A stretch of 64,000 nt of DNA, from positions 268,564-332,563 of the forward strand of contig NZ_JAPVBJ010000005.1 in assembly GCF_026967985.1 (NCBI RefSeq), written 5' to 3'. Shown here in pieces: positions 37,504 through 46,223 of this stretch. Positions within the stretch are counted from its first letter, which is position 1. Each line of letters starts with the position of its first letter. The DNA is from Modestobacter sp. VKM Ac-2984 (GTDB lineage: Bacteria; Actinomycetota; Actinomycetes; Mycobacteriales; Geodermatophilaceae). A program made the position numbers and the translations under genes. The notes beneath the pieces were generated by a model. The model was not told the origin of the DNA and searched no databases. It saw only the letters and a list, made by a program, of their open reading frames with translations.

Positions 37504-39710
37504 GTGCGATCCCCGACTTCAGCGGGCTGGAGCTGGGCCGCCCGCAGCCGACGGCCACGTCGGACGACTGGGCGAAGGCCTACGCCGACGCCACCGGCCG
37601 GGACGTCGGCGAGGCGACCTGGCAGACGCCGGAGGGGATCGCCGTCCCCCCGCTGTTCACCCAGGACCACCTCGCCGAACTGGACTTCCTCGGCACCTTC
37701 CCCGGCGTCGCGCCCTACCTGCGCGGGCCCTACCCGACTATGTACACCACCCAGCCGTGGACGGTCCGGCAGTACGCCGGCTTCTCCACCGCGGCGGCGT
37801 CCAACGCCTTCTACCGGCGCAACCTGGCCGCCGGGCAGAAGGGGCTCTCGGTCGCCTTCGACCTGCCCACCCACCGCGGCTACGACTCCGACCACCCGCG
37901 CGTGCCCGGCGACGTCGGGATGGCCGGGGTGGCGATCGACTCGATCCTGGACATGCGTCAGCTCTTCGACGGCATCCCGCTGGACAAGATGAGCGTGTCG
38001 ATGACGATGAACGGCGCCGTCCTGCCGGTGCTGGCGCTCTACGTCGTCGCCGCCGAGGAGCAGGGGGTGAGTCCGGACCAGCTCACGGGGACGATCCAGA
38101 ACGACATCCTCAAGGAGTTCATGGTCCGCAACACCTACATCTACCCGCCGAAGCCCTCGATGCAGATCATCAGCGACATCTTCCGGTTCACCTCGACGCA
38201 GATGTCGCGGTTCAACTCGATCTCCATCTCCGGCTACCACATCCAGGAGGCCGGGGCGACGGCCGACCTGGAGCTGGCCTACACCCTCGCCGACGGGGTG
38301 GAGTACCTGCAGGCGGGCAAGGCGGCGGGGCTGGACGTCGACGTCTTCGCGCCGCGGCTGAGCTTCTTCTGGGGCATCGGCATGAACTTCTTCATGGAGG
38401 TCGCCAAGCTGCGGGCCGGCCGGCTGCTCTGGGCGAAACTGGTGCGCGAGGCCGGGGCGCAGAACCCGAAGTCGATGTCGTTGCGCACCCACTGCCAGAC
38501 GTCGGGCTGGTCGCTGACCGCGCAGGACGTCTACAACAACGTCGTCCGCACCTGCCTGGAGGCGATGGCGGCCACCCAGGGGCACACCCAGTCGCTGCAC
38601 ACCAACGCCCTGGACGAGGCGCTGGCGCTGCCGACGGACTTCTCCGCCCGGATCGCCCGCAACACCCAGCTGCTGCTGCAGCAGGAGTCCGGGACGACGC
38701 GGGTCATCGACCCGTGGGGCGGGTCGGCGTACGTGGAGAAGCTGACCTACGACCTGGCCCGGCGCGCGTGGGCGCACATCCAGGAGGTCGCCGAGCACGG
38801 GGGCATGGCGCAGGCGATCGACGACGGCATCCCGAAGCTGCGGATCGAGGAGGCCGCGGCCCGCACCCAGGCCCGGATCGACTCCGGCCGCCAGCCGGTG
38901 ATCGGGGTGAACAAGTACCGGGTGGAGTCCGACGAGGCGGTCGACGTCCTCCGGGTCGACAACGCCGACGTGCTCGCCCAGCAGAAGGCGAAGCTGGCCG
39001 AGCTGCGCGCCTCCCGGGACGGCGCCGCGGTGACCGAGGCGCTGGGCCGGCTGACCGACGCCGCCCGCGCCGCCGCAGAGGGACGGCGCGGGGACGAGCT
39101 GTCGTCGAACCTGCTGGCGCTGGCCGTCGACGCCGCGCGGGCGAAGGCGACGGTGGGGGAGATCTCCGACGCGCTGGAGGCGGTCTACGGCCGGCACTCC
39201 GGTCAGGTGCGCACCATCTCCGGTGTGTACCGCGATGAAGCCGGCGCCTCGGGCCCGGTCGAGGAGACCCGGCGGGTGGCTGCTGCGTTCGCCGAGGCGG
39301 AGGGCCGCCGCCCGCGCATCCTGGTGGCCAAGATGGGCCAGGACGGGCACGACCGCGGGCAGAAGGTGATCGCCACCGCCTTCGCCGACCTCGGCTTCGA
39401 CGTCGACGTCGGCCCGCTGTTCCAGACCCCGGAGGAGGTCGCCCGGCAGGCGGTGGAGGCCGACGTGCACGTCGTCGGCGTCTCCTCCCTCGCCGCCGGG
39501 CACCTCACCCTGGTGCCCGCGCTGCGGGACGCGCTCGCCGAGCTCGGGGCCGACGACGTGCTGGTCGTGGTGGGCGGGGTGATCCCGCCCGACGACGTCC
39601 CGACGCTGAAGGAGATGGGCGCGGCCGCGGTCTTCCCGCCCGGCACGGTGATCGCCGAGGCCGCGCAGGACCTGCTCCGCACCCTGTCCGCCCGGCTCGG
39701 CCACGCGTGA
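37500..39710 (+). CDS. mutB: Methylmalonyl-CoA mutase large (catalytic, B12-binding) subunit
   Basis: 736-residue catalytic subunit. The N-terminal substrate barrel includes [21 protein letters not shown] (split), [20 protein letters not shown] and [23 protein letters not shown]. The C-terminal cobalamin domain has the lower-ligand motif DGHDRG at D615-G620 (H617), then [11 protein letters not shown] and [13 protein letters not shown] start overlaps mutA; the stop overlaps the meaB GTG. The operon mutA-mutB-meaB is the standard actinobacterial arrangement and, with AccA3/AccD5, completes propionyl-CoA to succinyl-CoA apart from the epimerase, which is not in the window. Confidence 0.96.
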   Translation: MSAIPDFSGLELGRPQPTATSDDWAKAYADATGRDVGEATWQTPEGIAVPPLFTQDHLAELDFLGTFPGVAPYLRGPYPTMYTTQPWTVRQYAGFSTAAASNAFYRRNLAAGQKGLSVAFDLPTHRGYDSDHPRVPGDVGMAGVAIDSILDMRQLFDGIPLDKMSVSMTMNGAVLPVLALYVVAAEEQGVSPDQLTGTIQNDILKEFMVRNTYIYPPKPSMQIISDIFRFTSTQMSRFNSISISGYHIQEAGATADLELAYTLADGVEYLQAGKAAGLDVDVFAPRLSFFWGIGMNFFMEVAKLRAGRLLWAKLVREAGAQNPKSMSLRTHCQTSGWSLTAQDVYNNVVRTCLEAMAATQGHTQSLHTNALDEALALPTDFSARIARNTQLLLQQESGTTRVIDPWGGSAYVEKLTYDLARRAWAHIQEVAEHGGMAQAIDDGIPKLRIEEAAARTQARIDSGRQPVIGVNKYRVESDEAVDVLRVDNADVLAQQKAKLAELRASRDGAAVTEALGRLTDAARAAAEGRRGDELSSNLLALAVDAARAKATVGEISDALEAVYGRHSGQVRTISGVYRDEAGASGPVEETRRVAAAFAEAEGRRPRILVAKMGQDGHDRGQKVIATAFADLGFDVDVGPLFQTPEEVARQAVEADVHVVGVSSLAAGHLTLVPALRDALAELGADDVLVVVGGVIPPDDVPTLKEMGAAAVFPPGTVIAEAAQDLLRTLSARLGHA

Positions 39711-40768
39711 CCGGGGGCCAAAGTCGCGACTTTGGCCCCCGGACCGGCCGGCCCGTCGACGTCCCCGGGCTGACCGAGGGGGTGCTCGCCGGGGGCCGGC
39801 GGGCGATGGCACGGGCGATCACGCTGGTCGAGTCGCGGCGGGCTGACCACCGGGAGGCCGCCCAGGAGCTCCTGGTGCAGCTGCTGCCGCACGCCGGGAA
39901 CGCCCGGCGGGTGGGGATCAGCGGCGTCCCCGGGGTCGGGAAGTCGACGTTCATCGACTCCCTCGGCGTCGACCTGACCGCGGCGGGGTCGAAGGTCGCG
40001 GTGCTCGCCGTCGACCCGTCGTCGGCCCGGTCCGGTGGCTCGATCCTGGGCGACAAGACCCGGATGGCCCGGTTGGCCGTCGACCCGGATGCGTTCATCC
40101 GGCCGGCGCCCACCGCGGGCACGCTGGGCGGGGTGGCCCAGGCGACCCGGGAGTCGATGGTCGTCGTCGAGGCGGCCGGGTACGACGTCGTCCTGGTGGA
40201 GACCGTCGGCGTCGGGCAGTCGGAGGTGACCGTCGCGGAGATGGTCGACTCCTTCCTGTTCCTCACCCTGGCCCGCACCGGGGACCAGCTGCAGGGGATC
40301 AAGCGCGGGATCCTGGAGATCGCCGACGTGATCGCGGTCAACAAGGCCGACGGCCCGGCTGAGGTCGACGCGCGCCGCGCCGCCCGCGAGCTGGCCGGGG
40401 CGATCCGGATGCTGCGCGGGCACACCGAGTGGGACGTCCCGGTGCTCACCTGCGCCGGGCTCAGCGGCGCCGGGCTGGCCGAGGTGTGGGCGAAGATCGT
40501 CGAGCACCAGGACCGGATGCGGGCCTCGGGTCAGCTGGTGGAGCGGCGCCGGGCGCAGCAGGTGCGCTGGACCTGGCAGCTGGTCCGCGACGGGCTGGAG
40601 CACCAGCTGCGCGAGCACCCCGCGGTGCGGTCGGCGACGCCGGAGCTGGAGGCGGCAGTGCTGGCCGGCGAGCTCACCCCGGCGCTGGCCGCCCGGCGGC
40701 TGCTGGAGGCGTTCGGGAGCTCTCCCATCGGATCGCCGCTGGGCGACGATCTCGGCGACCGGACCTAG
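39707..40768 (+). CDS. meaB: Methylmalonyl-CoA mutase-associated GTPase MeaB
   Basis: 353-residue G3E-family GTPase that guards cofactor loading and protects the mutase from inactivation. P-loop GVPGVGKST lies at 73-81, and the switch region [28 protein letters not shown] and guanine motif NKAD are present. The GTG overlaps the mutB stop. Its first dozen residues ([11 protein letters not shown]) are encoded by a 32-nt perfect palindrome and look unlike normal MeaB N-termini; a later start is possible but no other good candidate precedes the conserved [12 protein letters not shown] region. Confidence 0.94.
   Translation: MTGGQSRDFGPRTGRPVDVPGLTEGVLAGGRRAMARAITLVESRRADHREAAQELLVQLLPHAGNARRVGISGVPGVGKSTFIDSLGVDLTAAGSKVAVLAVDPSSARSGGSILGDKTRMARLAVDPDAFIRPAPTAGTLGGVAQATRESMVVVEAAGYDVVLVETVGVGQSEVTVAEMVDSFLFLTLARTGDQLQGIKRGILEIADVIAVNKADGPAEVDARRAARELAGAIRMLRGHTEWDVPVLTCAGLSGAGLAEVWAKIVEHQDRMRASGQLVERRRAQQVRWTWQLVRDGLEHQLREHPAVRSATPELEAAVLAGELTPALAARRLLEAFGSSPIGSPLGDDLGDRT
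39711..39742. repeat. 32-bp perfect palindrome at the mutB/meaB junction
   Basis: Half-site ccgggggccaaagtcg followed by its exact reverse complement, beginning at the base after the mutB stop codon and lying within the first meaB codons. It shares the ggccaaRRtcg core with the palindrome at 37452-37475. Confidence 0.92.
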
Positions 40769-40915
40769 GCGACCGACGGGAGGCGGTGGATCGGTGGCTC
40801 CGAGGAAGAGCTCCCGACACCCGCGTGCGGTGACTCCGTGGTCGATCCGAGTCCGGCTTCCGGCTCCCGTACTCTGACGTATCGGTAGTCGTACGCTGAC
40901 GGTCGGTCAACGAGG
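40769..40915 (+). promoter_or_regulatory. Intergenic region before the SGNH gene with a 22-bp-spaced direct repeat
   Basis: 147 nt. The sequence cgtactctgacg (40868-40879) recurs as cgtacgctgacg at 40890-40901, exactly 22 nt apart, so both copies face the same side of the helix. This fits two adjacent activator or sigma-factor sites. No clear terminator for the mut operon is seen. Confidence 0.35.
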
Positions 40916-41725
40916 GTGAGGGCGAGGGTGCGCGAGCGCGACCGGTGGAAGGCAGCTGGGTGGCGCGCCCGACAGGGGATCACGGTGCTCTCGGTCGTCT
41001 GCAGCGTCATCGTCGGGGTGACGTGCTGGCCCCTCTCCACGGTGTCGGCGACCTCCACTGTCGAGAGGGCCGTCGAGGCAGCTGACCCCTACGTGTTCGG
41101 GATCGGGGACTCCCTCATGGAGCAGTGCCGGGAAGGCATGGGCCTGGGAGAGCGCTCTGTCGGGTACGCGGCGTGGCCAGGCGCGACGTCGACGGACCTG
41201 ATCGGACGCCTGACCGGTGCGGAGCCCACCTGGCCGGACTGGACTGTGACAGAAGGCTCTCTGCACGAGGAACGCGCATGGTTGGAAGAGGCGGGCTCGC
41301 TGCTGATCTCCCTGGGCACCAACGACGTGAAGGAGCTGACTCTCGACGAGTGGCGCGCCAACGTCGCGTGGTTCATGAACGAGGCGCATGGTCGGCCGGT
41401 TCTCTGGTTCACCATCCACAACCCGGTGTTCCCCGAGGCGACCGAGCGGTTCAACGATGAGCTGCGTGTGGCAGCGGCGAGCTCGCCCAACCTGATCTTG
41501 CTGGACTGGGCCGGTTGGGCTGAGCGTCATCCGGGTGCACTGTTGCCCGACGGCGTGCACCTGGCCACCTTCGAGCATGGCTGTCAGCGTGGTCGGCATC
41601 TGCTCGCAGAAGAAGCTGTGCCTGCGTACCGCACCGTCGATGAGCATCGCTCCGAGAGCGGGGCGTCCGACGACGGCGACCCTCCGTCTGACCGCGCTCG
41701 GCATGCGACGGTGCGGGACCGCTGA
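40916..41725 (+). CDS. Membrane-anchored SGNH/GDSL-type hydrolase
   Basis: 269-residue protein with a basic N-terminus, one hydrophobic segment (about residues 22-45, signal anchor) and an extracellular SGNH-like domain: block I GIGDSLMEQ (serine nucleophile), block III ISLGTNDVKEL, and block V LLPDGVHL with the Asp-x-x-His pair. These enzymes deacylate carbohydrates or lipids, for example cell-wall polysaccharides. It is a single gene between meaB and lpdA with less extreme codon use than its neighbours, possibly acquired. GTG at 40916 or 40928 are both plausible starts. The tail after about residue 240 is charged and unstructured. Confidence 0.72.
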   Translation: MRARVRERDRWKAAGWRARQGITVLSVVCSVIVGVTCWPLSTVSATSTVERAVEAADPYVFGIGDSLMEQCREGMGLGERSVGYAAWPGATSTDLIGRLTGAEPTWPDWTVTEGSLHEERAWLEEAGSLLISLGTNDVKELTLDEWRANVAWFMNEAHGRPVLWFTIHNPVFPEATERFNDELRVAAASSPNLILLDWAGWAERHPGALLPDGVHLATFEHGCQRGRHLLAEEAVPAYRTVDEHRSESGASDDGDPPSDRARHATVRDR

Positions 41726-41839
41726 CGGGGTGCGTCAGCGCGTCGCGGAACTGACGCGCCCGCGTCGGTGGACGGCGGTGACCGCTCGGGCAGGGACAAT
41801 GAAGGTCGCAGACGTCAAACCAGGCTTGGAGCAACGACC

Positions 41840-43249
41840 ATGACCCGCATCGTCATCATCGGCGGCGGCCCGGCTGGGTACGAGGCCGCGCTCGTCGCCG
41901 CCCAGCTCGGTGCGGACGTCACCGTCGTCGAGCGCGACGGCATCGGCGGCGCCAGCGTGCTGACCGACTGCGTGCCGTCGAAGACCTTCATCGCCTCCGC
42001 CGGTGCGATGACCTGGGTGCGCGACTCCGTCGCCCTGGGGGTCACCGGCACCGATCTGGGGCGGGCGGCGCTGGACCTGGGGACGGTGAACAGCCGGATC
42101 AAGGGGCTGGCCGTCGCGCAGTCCTCCGACATCCACCACCGCCTGGAGTCGGAGGGGGTGCGGATCATCCGTGCCTCGGCCCGGCTCGCCGACGAGGCGC
42201 GCGGGCTGACCGTGCACCGGGTCGAGGTCGTGGACGCGGACGGGCAGGTCGCCGAGACGCTGGAGGGCGACGTCGTCCTGATCGCCACCGGCGCCGACCC
42301 GCGGGTGCTGCCGGGTGCCGAGCCGGACGGCGAGCGGATCCTGTCCTGGCGCGACGTCTACGAGCTCCAGGAGATGCCCGAGCACCTGATCGTGATCGGT
42401 TCCGGCGTCACCGGTGCGGAGTTCGCCTCCGGTTACCTCGAGGCCGGTGTGCCGGTCACCCTGGTGTCCTCCCGCGACCAGGTGCTGCCCGGGGAGGACG
42501 CCGACGCTGCGGCGGTCGTGGAGGAGGTCTTCCAGTCCCGGGGTGGCCGGATCGCCGAGCGCAGCCGCGCGGACAAGGTCGTGCGCACCGAGAAGGGGGT
42601 GCGGGTCGAGCTGACCGACGGCCGCGTCGTCGAGGGCTCGCACGCGCTGATGACCGTGGGCACCGTGCCCAACAGCGGTGGGATGAACCTGGAGGCCAGC
42701 GGCGTCGAGCTGACGCCCGCCGGGCACATCGTCGTCGACCGGGTCTCCCGCACCACCGTCGCCGGCGTCTACGCCGCCGGCGACGTGACCGGGGTCTTCC
42801 AGCTCGCCTCCGTCGCCGCCATGCAGGGCCGGATCGCCATGTGGCACGCCCTCGGCGAGGCGGTCGCGCCGATCCGGCTGAAGACCGTCTCGGCCAACGT
42901 CTTCACCCACCCGGAGATCGCCACGGTCGGTGTGCAGGAGAAGACGCTGACCGAGGACGCCGACGTGGAGGTCGTGCGGCTGCCGCTGGCGACCAACGCC
43001 CGGGCCAAGATGGGCGACCTGCACAGCGGCTTCGTCAAGCTGTTCACCCGCCGCTCCACCGACGTCGTCGTCGGCGGTGTCGTCGTCGCGCCCGGTGCGT
43101 CGGAGCTGATCCTGCCGATCGCGCTGGCCGTCACCAAGGGCCTCACCGCCGGAGACCTGGCGCAGACCTTCGCGATCTACCCGTCGCTGTCCGGGTCGAT
43201 CACCGAGGCCGGCCGGCGGCTGATGGGCATCGAGGACGAGCACAGCTGA
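41840..43249 (+). CDS. lpdA: NAD(P)H quinone reductase LpdA (lipoamide-dehydrogenase family)
   Basis: 469-residue flavoprotein disulfide reductase. FAD motif IIGGGPAGYEAAL starts at residue 5; the NAD domain has VIGSGVTGAEFAS; the second FAD motif is VYAAGDVTG. The redox-active CxxxxC is not intact: the segment reads GGASVLTDCVPSKT, so the first cysteine is replaced. M. tuberculosis LpdA (Rv3303c) shares this loss and reduces quinones in place of lipoamide, so that function is inferred here. The ATG at 41840 is chosen over an upstream in-frame ATG (41768) because the FAD motif then starts normally. Confidence 0.88.
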   Translation: MTRIVIIGGGPAGYEAALVAAQLGADVTVVERDGIGGASVLTDCVPSKTFIASAGAMTWVRDSVALGVTGTDLGRAALDLGTVNSRIKGLAVAQSSDIHHRLESEGVRIIRASARLADEARGLTVHRVEVVDADGQVAETLEGDVVLIATGADPRVLPGAEPDGERILSWRDVYELQEMPEHLIVIGSGVTGAEFASGYLEAGVPVTLVSSRDQVLPGEDADAAAVVEEVFQSRGGRIAERSRADKVVRTEKGVRVELTDGRVVEGSHALMTVGTVPNSGGMNLEASGVELTPAGHIVVDRVSRTTVAGVYAAGDVTGVFQLASVAAMQGRIAMWHALGEAVAPIRLKTVSANVFTHPEIATVGVQEKTLTEDADVEVVRLPLATNARAKMGDLHSGFVKLFTRRSTDVVVGGVVVAPGASELILPIALAVTKGLTAGDLAQTFAIYPSLSGSITEAGRRLMGIEDEHS

Positions 43250-43399
43250 TCCCGGCTCGCCGCCGCTGAGGGGCTCGGTGCGCGTGTTGCGCATCCGCAG
43301 CCGTGGGGTCGCGCTGCGACACGGCACGGGTGGATCGCTCCAGTTCTGCTGGCGCAGTGCCGATCACCACCGAGGTCCCTTCTCGGTCAGGAGCTCTTC

Positions 43400-46159
43400 G
43401 TGCACTTCGACAACCAGCTGCGCCTCCGTTCCGTGAGGCTCACCGCGGTCTCCGTCGTGCTGGCGGGGGTGCTCGCGACAGGGCCGACGGCCGCCCGAGG
43501 GGACGAGGCATCGGCCACGCCGACCGCCCCTTCGGCCACGGACGCCCCGGTGGCCGAGCCTGGGGACACGGTGGTGGGTGAGCTGGTCCAGGCATACGCC
43601 GATCCAGCTCCGCCCTCGGCAGGCCACGAGGCTGAGGCCGGGCCCCACGAGACCGGCCATGACGAGACCGGGCACGAAGACACGCTGCTCAGCTGGGTGC
43701 AGACCGATTCTGGCGACACCGTCCGGGTCCCGACCGAGGACGTCGCCGAGGTGCCCACCGGCGCGATGGTGGAAGCCACGGTCGGTGAGCCCGTCGAGGA
43801 CCAGGCGGCGGCCGACGGCTACGCCCCCGCGCTGGAGGTCCTCTCCGCCGAGGTCATCGCTGAGCCCGTACCCGACCAGCAGACGACGGCGGAGACCATC
43901 GCCCCGGTGAACCACCCGGTGACGGTGGTGATGCTCCAGCCGGCCGGTGCTGCCCGTGACTCCACGAGTCTCGCTCAGGTCGTCGCGGCGGTCAACGGAC
44001 CGGTCGGTGACTTCTGGGAACAGCAGAGCGGGGGCGTGGTCCGGGTCGGGGTCACCGCGACCGTCGACTGGTTCCAGGGGACGACGACATGCGCCGACCC
44101 CTATGCGCTCTGGACCGAGGCCGCGGCCAAGGCAGGCTGGACCTACGCCGCCGGCAGGCACCTGCTGGTCTACGTGCCCGCTGGTGCGCCGGGGTGCTCC
44201 TACGGGCTGGGTGAGGTCCGCCAGGACATGAACTCCGGTGGTCGGAGCTACGTCCAGGGCACCATCACCTCCTTGATCGCCCACGAGCTCGGCCACAACT
44301 TCGGCCTGGGCCATTCGTCGAAGCTCCAGTGCTCAGCGGCCCTGGAGGGTGCCGGATCGGCGTGCGAGATCGCGTCGTACCACGACTACTACGACGTCAT
44401 GGGCATCTCCTGGGACGAGGTCGGCTCGCTCAGCGCCTCGCATGCTGCCCAGCTCGGTGCCCTCCCGAACGAGGCACGGACGACCATCACCGCCTCCAGC
44501 GCATCGGGCACGTACACGCTCTCCCCGATGTCAGGCGGCGTCGGCACCCGTGTCGTGCAGCTCGTGACTGCCGCCGGCACCGCCTACTGGGTCGAGTACC
44601 GCGCGCCGACCGGGCAGGACGCCTGGCTGGGGGACGGGGCACGTAACCGGGTCGGGCTGCAGTCCGGCGTGGTGATCCGTCGGGGCAACCCGGGGTCGCA
44701 GGACTCTTCCCTGCTCCTCGACCCGACGCCTGCCAGCTCGACGTACTGGAATGGAGACGTCCGGACGGCGCTGCCCATCGGGACAGTCGTCCCGCTGGCG
44801 GGCGGCGTCTTCTCCGTCACCGTGTCGCGGGTCGACCCGGCCGGCGCAGTGGTCGCCGTCTCGGTCGGCTCGCACCCCATCGACGTCAAGTACGCAGCCA
44901 CCGGCGGCCCCGCAGGCGTGCTGGGTGCAGCGACGTCGGTGCGGCGCTGCGGTCTTCCGGCCGACGGTTGCGCCCAGGACTTCTCCGGTGGCTCGATCTA
45001 CTGGTCCGCGGCGGCGGGAGCCCGCGTCGTGGCGGGGGAGCTGGGCAGCAGCTGGAAGGACCTGGGGGGGCCGAGCAGTTCGGTGGGTTACCCGGTCACG
45101 GACACGTTGTGTGGTCTGCGTGATGGTGGGTGTTACCAGCTGTTCGAGCGGGGGTCGATGTACGACAGTGCGTCGACGGCGCCGCAGGTGGTGCGGGGTG
45201 CGGTGCGGGACCGGTGGGTCGCTGCCAAGCTGGAGAACGGTGTGCTGGGTTATCCGACTGGTGCTGAGACGTGTGGTCTCGCGGGGGGCGGGTGCCTGCA
45301 GACCTTCACCGGTGGCGTGATCGGCTGGTCCCCGGCGACGGGCGCTCGGGTCCTGCTCGGCGAGATGGGTCAGGCGTGGCGGACCGGGAACGGTGCGGCT
45401 GTGGTGGGTCACCCGATCACGGACACGTTGTGTGGTCTGCGTGATGGTGGGTGTTACCAGCTGTTCGAGCGGGGGTCGATGTACGACAGTGCGTCGACGG
45501 CGCCGCAGGTGGTGCGGGGTGCGGTGCGGGACCGGTGGGTCGCTGCCAAGCTGGAGAACGGTGTGCTGGGTTATCCGACTGGTGCTGAGACGTGTGGTCT
45601 CGCGGCGGGCGGGTGCCTGCAGACCTTCACCGGTGGCGTGATCGGCTGGTCCCCGGCGACGGGCGCTCGGGTCCTGCTCGGCGAGATGGGTCAGGTGTGG
45701 CGGACCGGGAACGGTGCGGCTGTGGTGGGTCACCCGATCACGGACACGTTGTGTGGTCTGCGTGATGGTGGGTGTTACCAGCTGTTCGAGCGGGGGTCGA
45801 TGTACGACAGTGCGTCGACGGCGCCGCAGGTGGTGCGGGGTGCGGTGCGGGACCGGTGGGTCGCTGCCAAGCTGGAGAACGGTGTGCTGGGTTATCCGAC
45901 TGGTGCTGAGACGTGTGGTCTCGCGGGGGGCGGGTGCCTGCAGACCTTCACCGGTGGCGTGATCGGCTGGTCCCCGGTCACGGGGGCCCAGTCGATGACC
46001 GGTGCCATAGCCGGCGAGTGGCTCTCTGCATCGCCGCAGTTCTCGGGCATCGGCTACCCGGTCGAGGCAGCCCGCACCGGCGCGGGGTCAGTCACGCAGG
46101 AGTTCCAATCGGCCACCCTGGTCGAGGATCTGACTTCCGGGACGGTCATCTCGCGCTGA
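43400..46159 (+). CDS. Secreted metzincin-like protease with LGFP cell-wall repeats
   Basis: 919 residues. Signal peptide (about 1-34), a His/Glu/Asp-rich acidic spacer (35-165), then a metalloprotease domain with AHELGHNFGLGH (zinc ligands H295, H299, H305; catalytic E296) and a downstream Met-turn DYYDVMGIS. This HExxHxxGxxH plus Met-turn is the metzincin pattern, closest to gametolysin (M11)-like proteins. After a beta-rich region, residues from about 496 are LGFP repeats, which bind the cell envelope in actinobacteria; each unit here has a CGL...GC cysteine pair. The last three double units come from 321-bp DNA repeats. GTG at 43400 is preceded by caggagc. A surface-bound protease is the likely product; its substrate is unknown. 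Confidence 0.82.
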   Translation: MHFDNQLRLRSVRLTAVSVVLAGVLATGPTAARGDEASATPTAPSATDAPVAEPGDTVVGELVQAYADPAPPSAGHEAEAGPHETGHDETGHEDTLLSWVQTDSGDTVRVPTEDVAEVPTGAMVEATVGEPVEDQAAADGYAPALEVLSAEVIAEPVPDQQTTAETIAPVNHPVTVVMLQPAGAARDSTSLAQVVAAVNGPVGDFWEQQSGGVVRVGVTATVDWFQGTTTCADPYALWTEAAAKAGWTYAAGRHLLVYVPAGAPGCSYGLGEVRQDMNSGGRSYVQGTITSLIAHELGHNFGLGHSSKLQCSAALEGAGSACEIASYHDYYDVMGISWDEVGSLSASHAAQLGALPNEARTTITASSASGTYTLSPMSGGVGTRVVQLVTAAGTAYWVEYRAPTGQDAWLGDGARNRVGLQSGVVIRRGNPGSQDSSLLLDPTPASSTYWNGDVRTALPIGTVVPLAGGVFSVTVSRVDPAGAVVAVSVGSHPIDVKYAATGGPAGVLGAATSVRRCGLPADGCAQDFSGGSIYWSAAAGARVVAGELGSSWKDLGGPSSSVGYPVTDTLCGLRDGGCYQLFERGSMYDSASTAPQVVRGAVRDRWVAAKLENGVLGYPTGAETCGLAGGGCLQTFTGGVIGWSPATGARVLLGEMGQAWRTGNGAAVVGHPITDTLCGLRDGGCYQLFERGSMYDSASTAPQVVRGAVRDRWVAAKLENGVLGYPTGAETCGLAAGGCLQTFTGGVIGWSPATGARVLLGEMGQVWRTGNGAAVVGHPITDTLCGLRDGGCYQLFERGSMYDSASTAPQVVRGAVRDRWVAAKLENGVLGYPTGAETCGLAGGGCLQTFTGGVIGWSPVTGAQSMTGAIAGEWLSASPQFSGIGYPVEAARTGAGSVTQEFQSATLVEDLTSGTVISR
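45098..45975 (+). repeat. Three tandem 321-bp repeats (third partial) in the LGFP protease gene
   Basis: Copies begin at 45098, 45419 and 45740; the third breaks off near 45975 where tccccggcgacg becomes tccccggtcacg. Copies 1 and 2 differ at only two sites (G/C near 45606 and C/T near 45695). Each encodes 107 residues, that is two LGFP modules. Codon choice inside (tgt, ggt, gat, cgt) is much less GC-skewed than in the rest of the gene. Confidence 0.95.
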
Positions 46160-46177
46160 TGGCCGCGGTCCGCGTGC

Positions 46178-46216
46178 CCGGGTGGGAGACCGCCGTCCTG
46201 GTCGTCTCCCACCCGG
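46178..46216. terminator. Bidirectional hairpin between convergent LGFP genes
   Basis: A perfect 13-bp stem (ccgggtgggagac at 46178-46190, complement at 46204-46216) with a 13-nt loop, located between the protease gene stop (46159) and the stop of the minus-strand LGFP gene (46224). No T-run. Confidence 0.7.
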
Positions 46217-46223
46217 ATCCGGG

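Noticed and set aside
43250-43399. c-di-AMP (ydaO-type) riboswitch before the wall-binding protease
   Set aside because: Such switches precede many actinobacterial wall-hydrolase genes, but the conserved core sequence is not visible here.
45098-45975. CRISPR array
   Set aside because: Repeats are 321 bp, head to tail without unique spacers, and lie in frame inside a gene.
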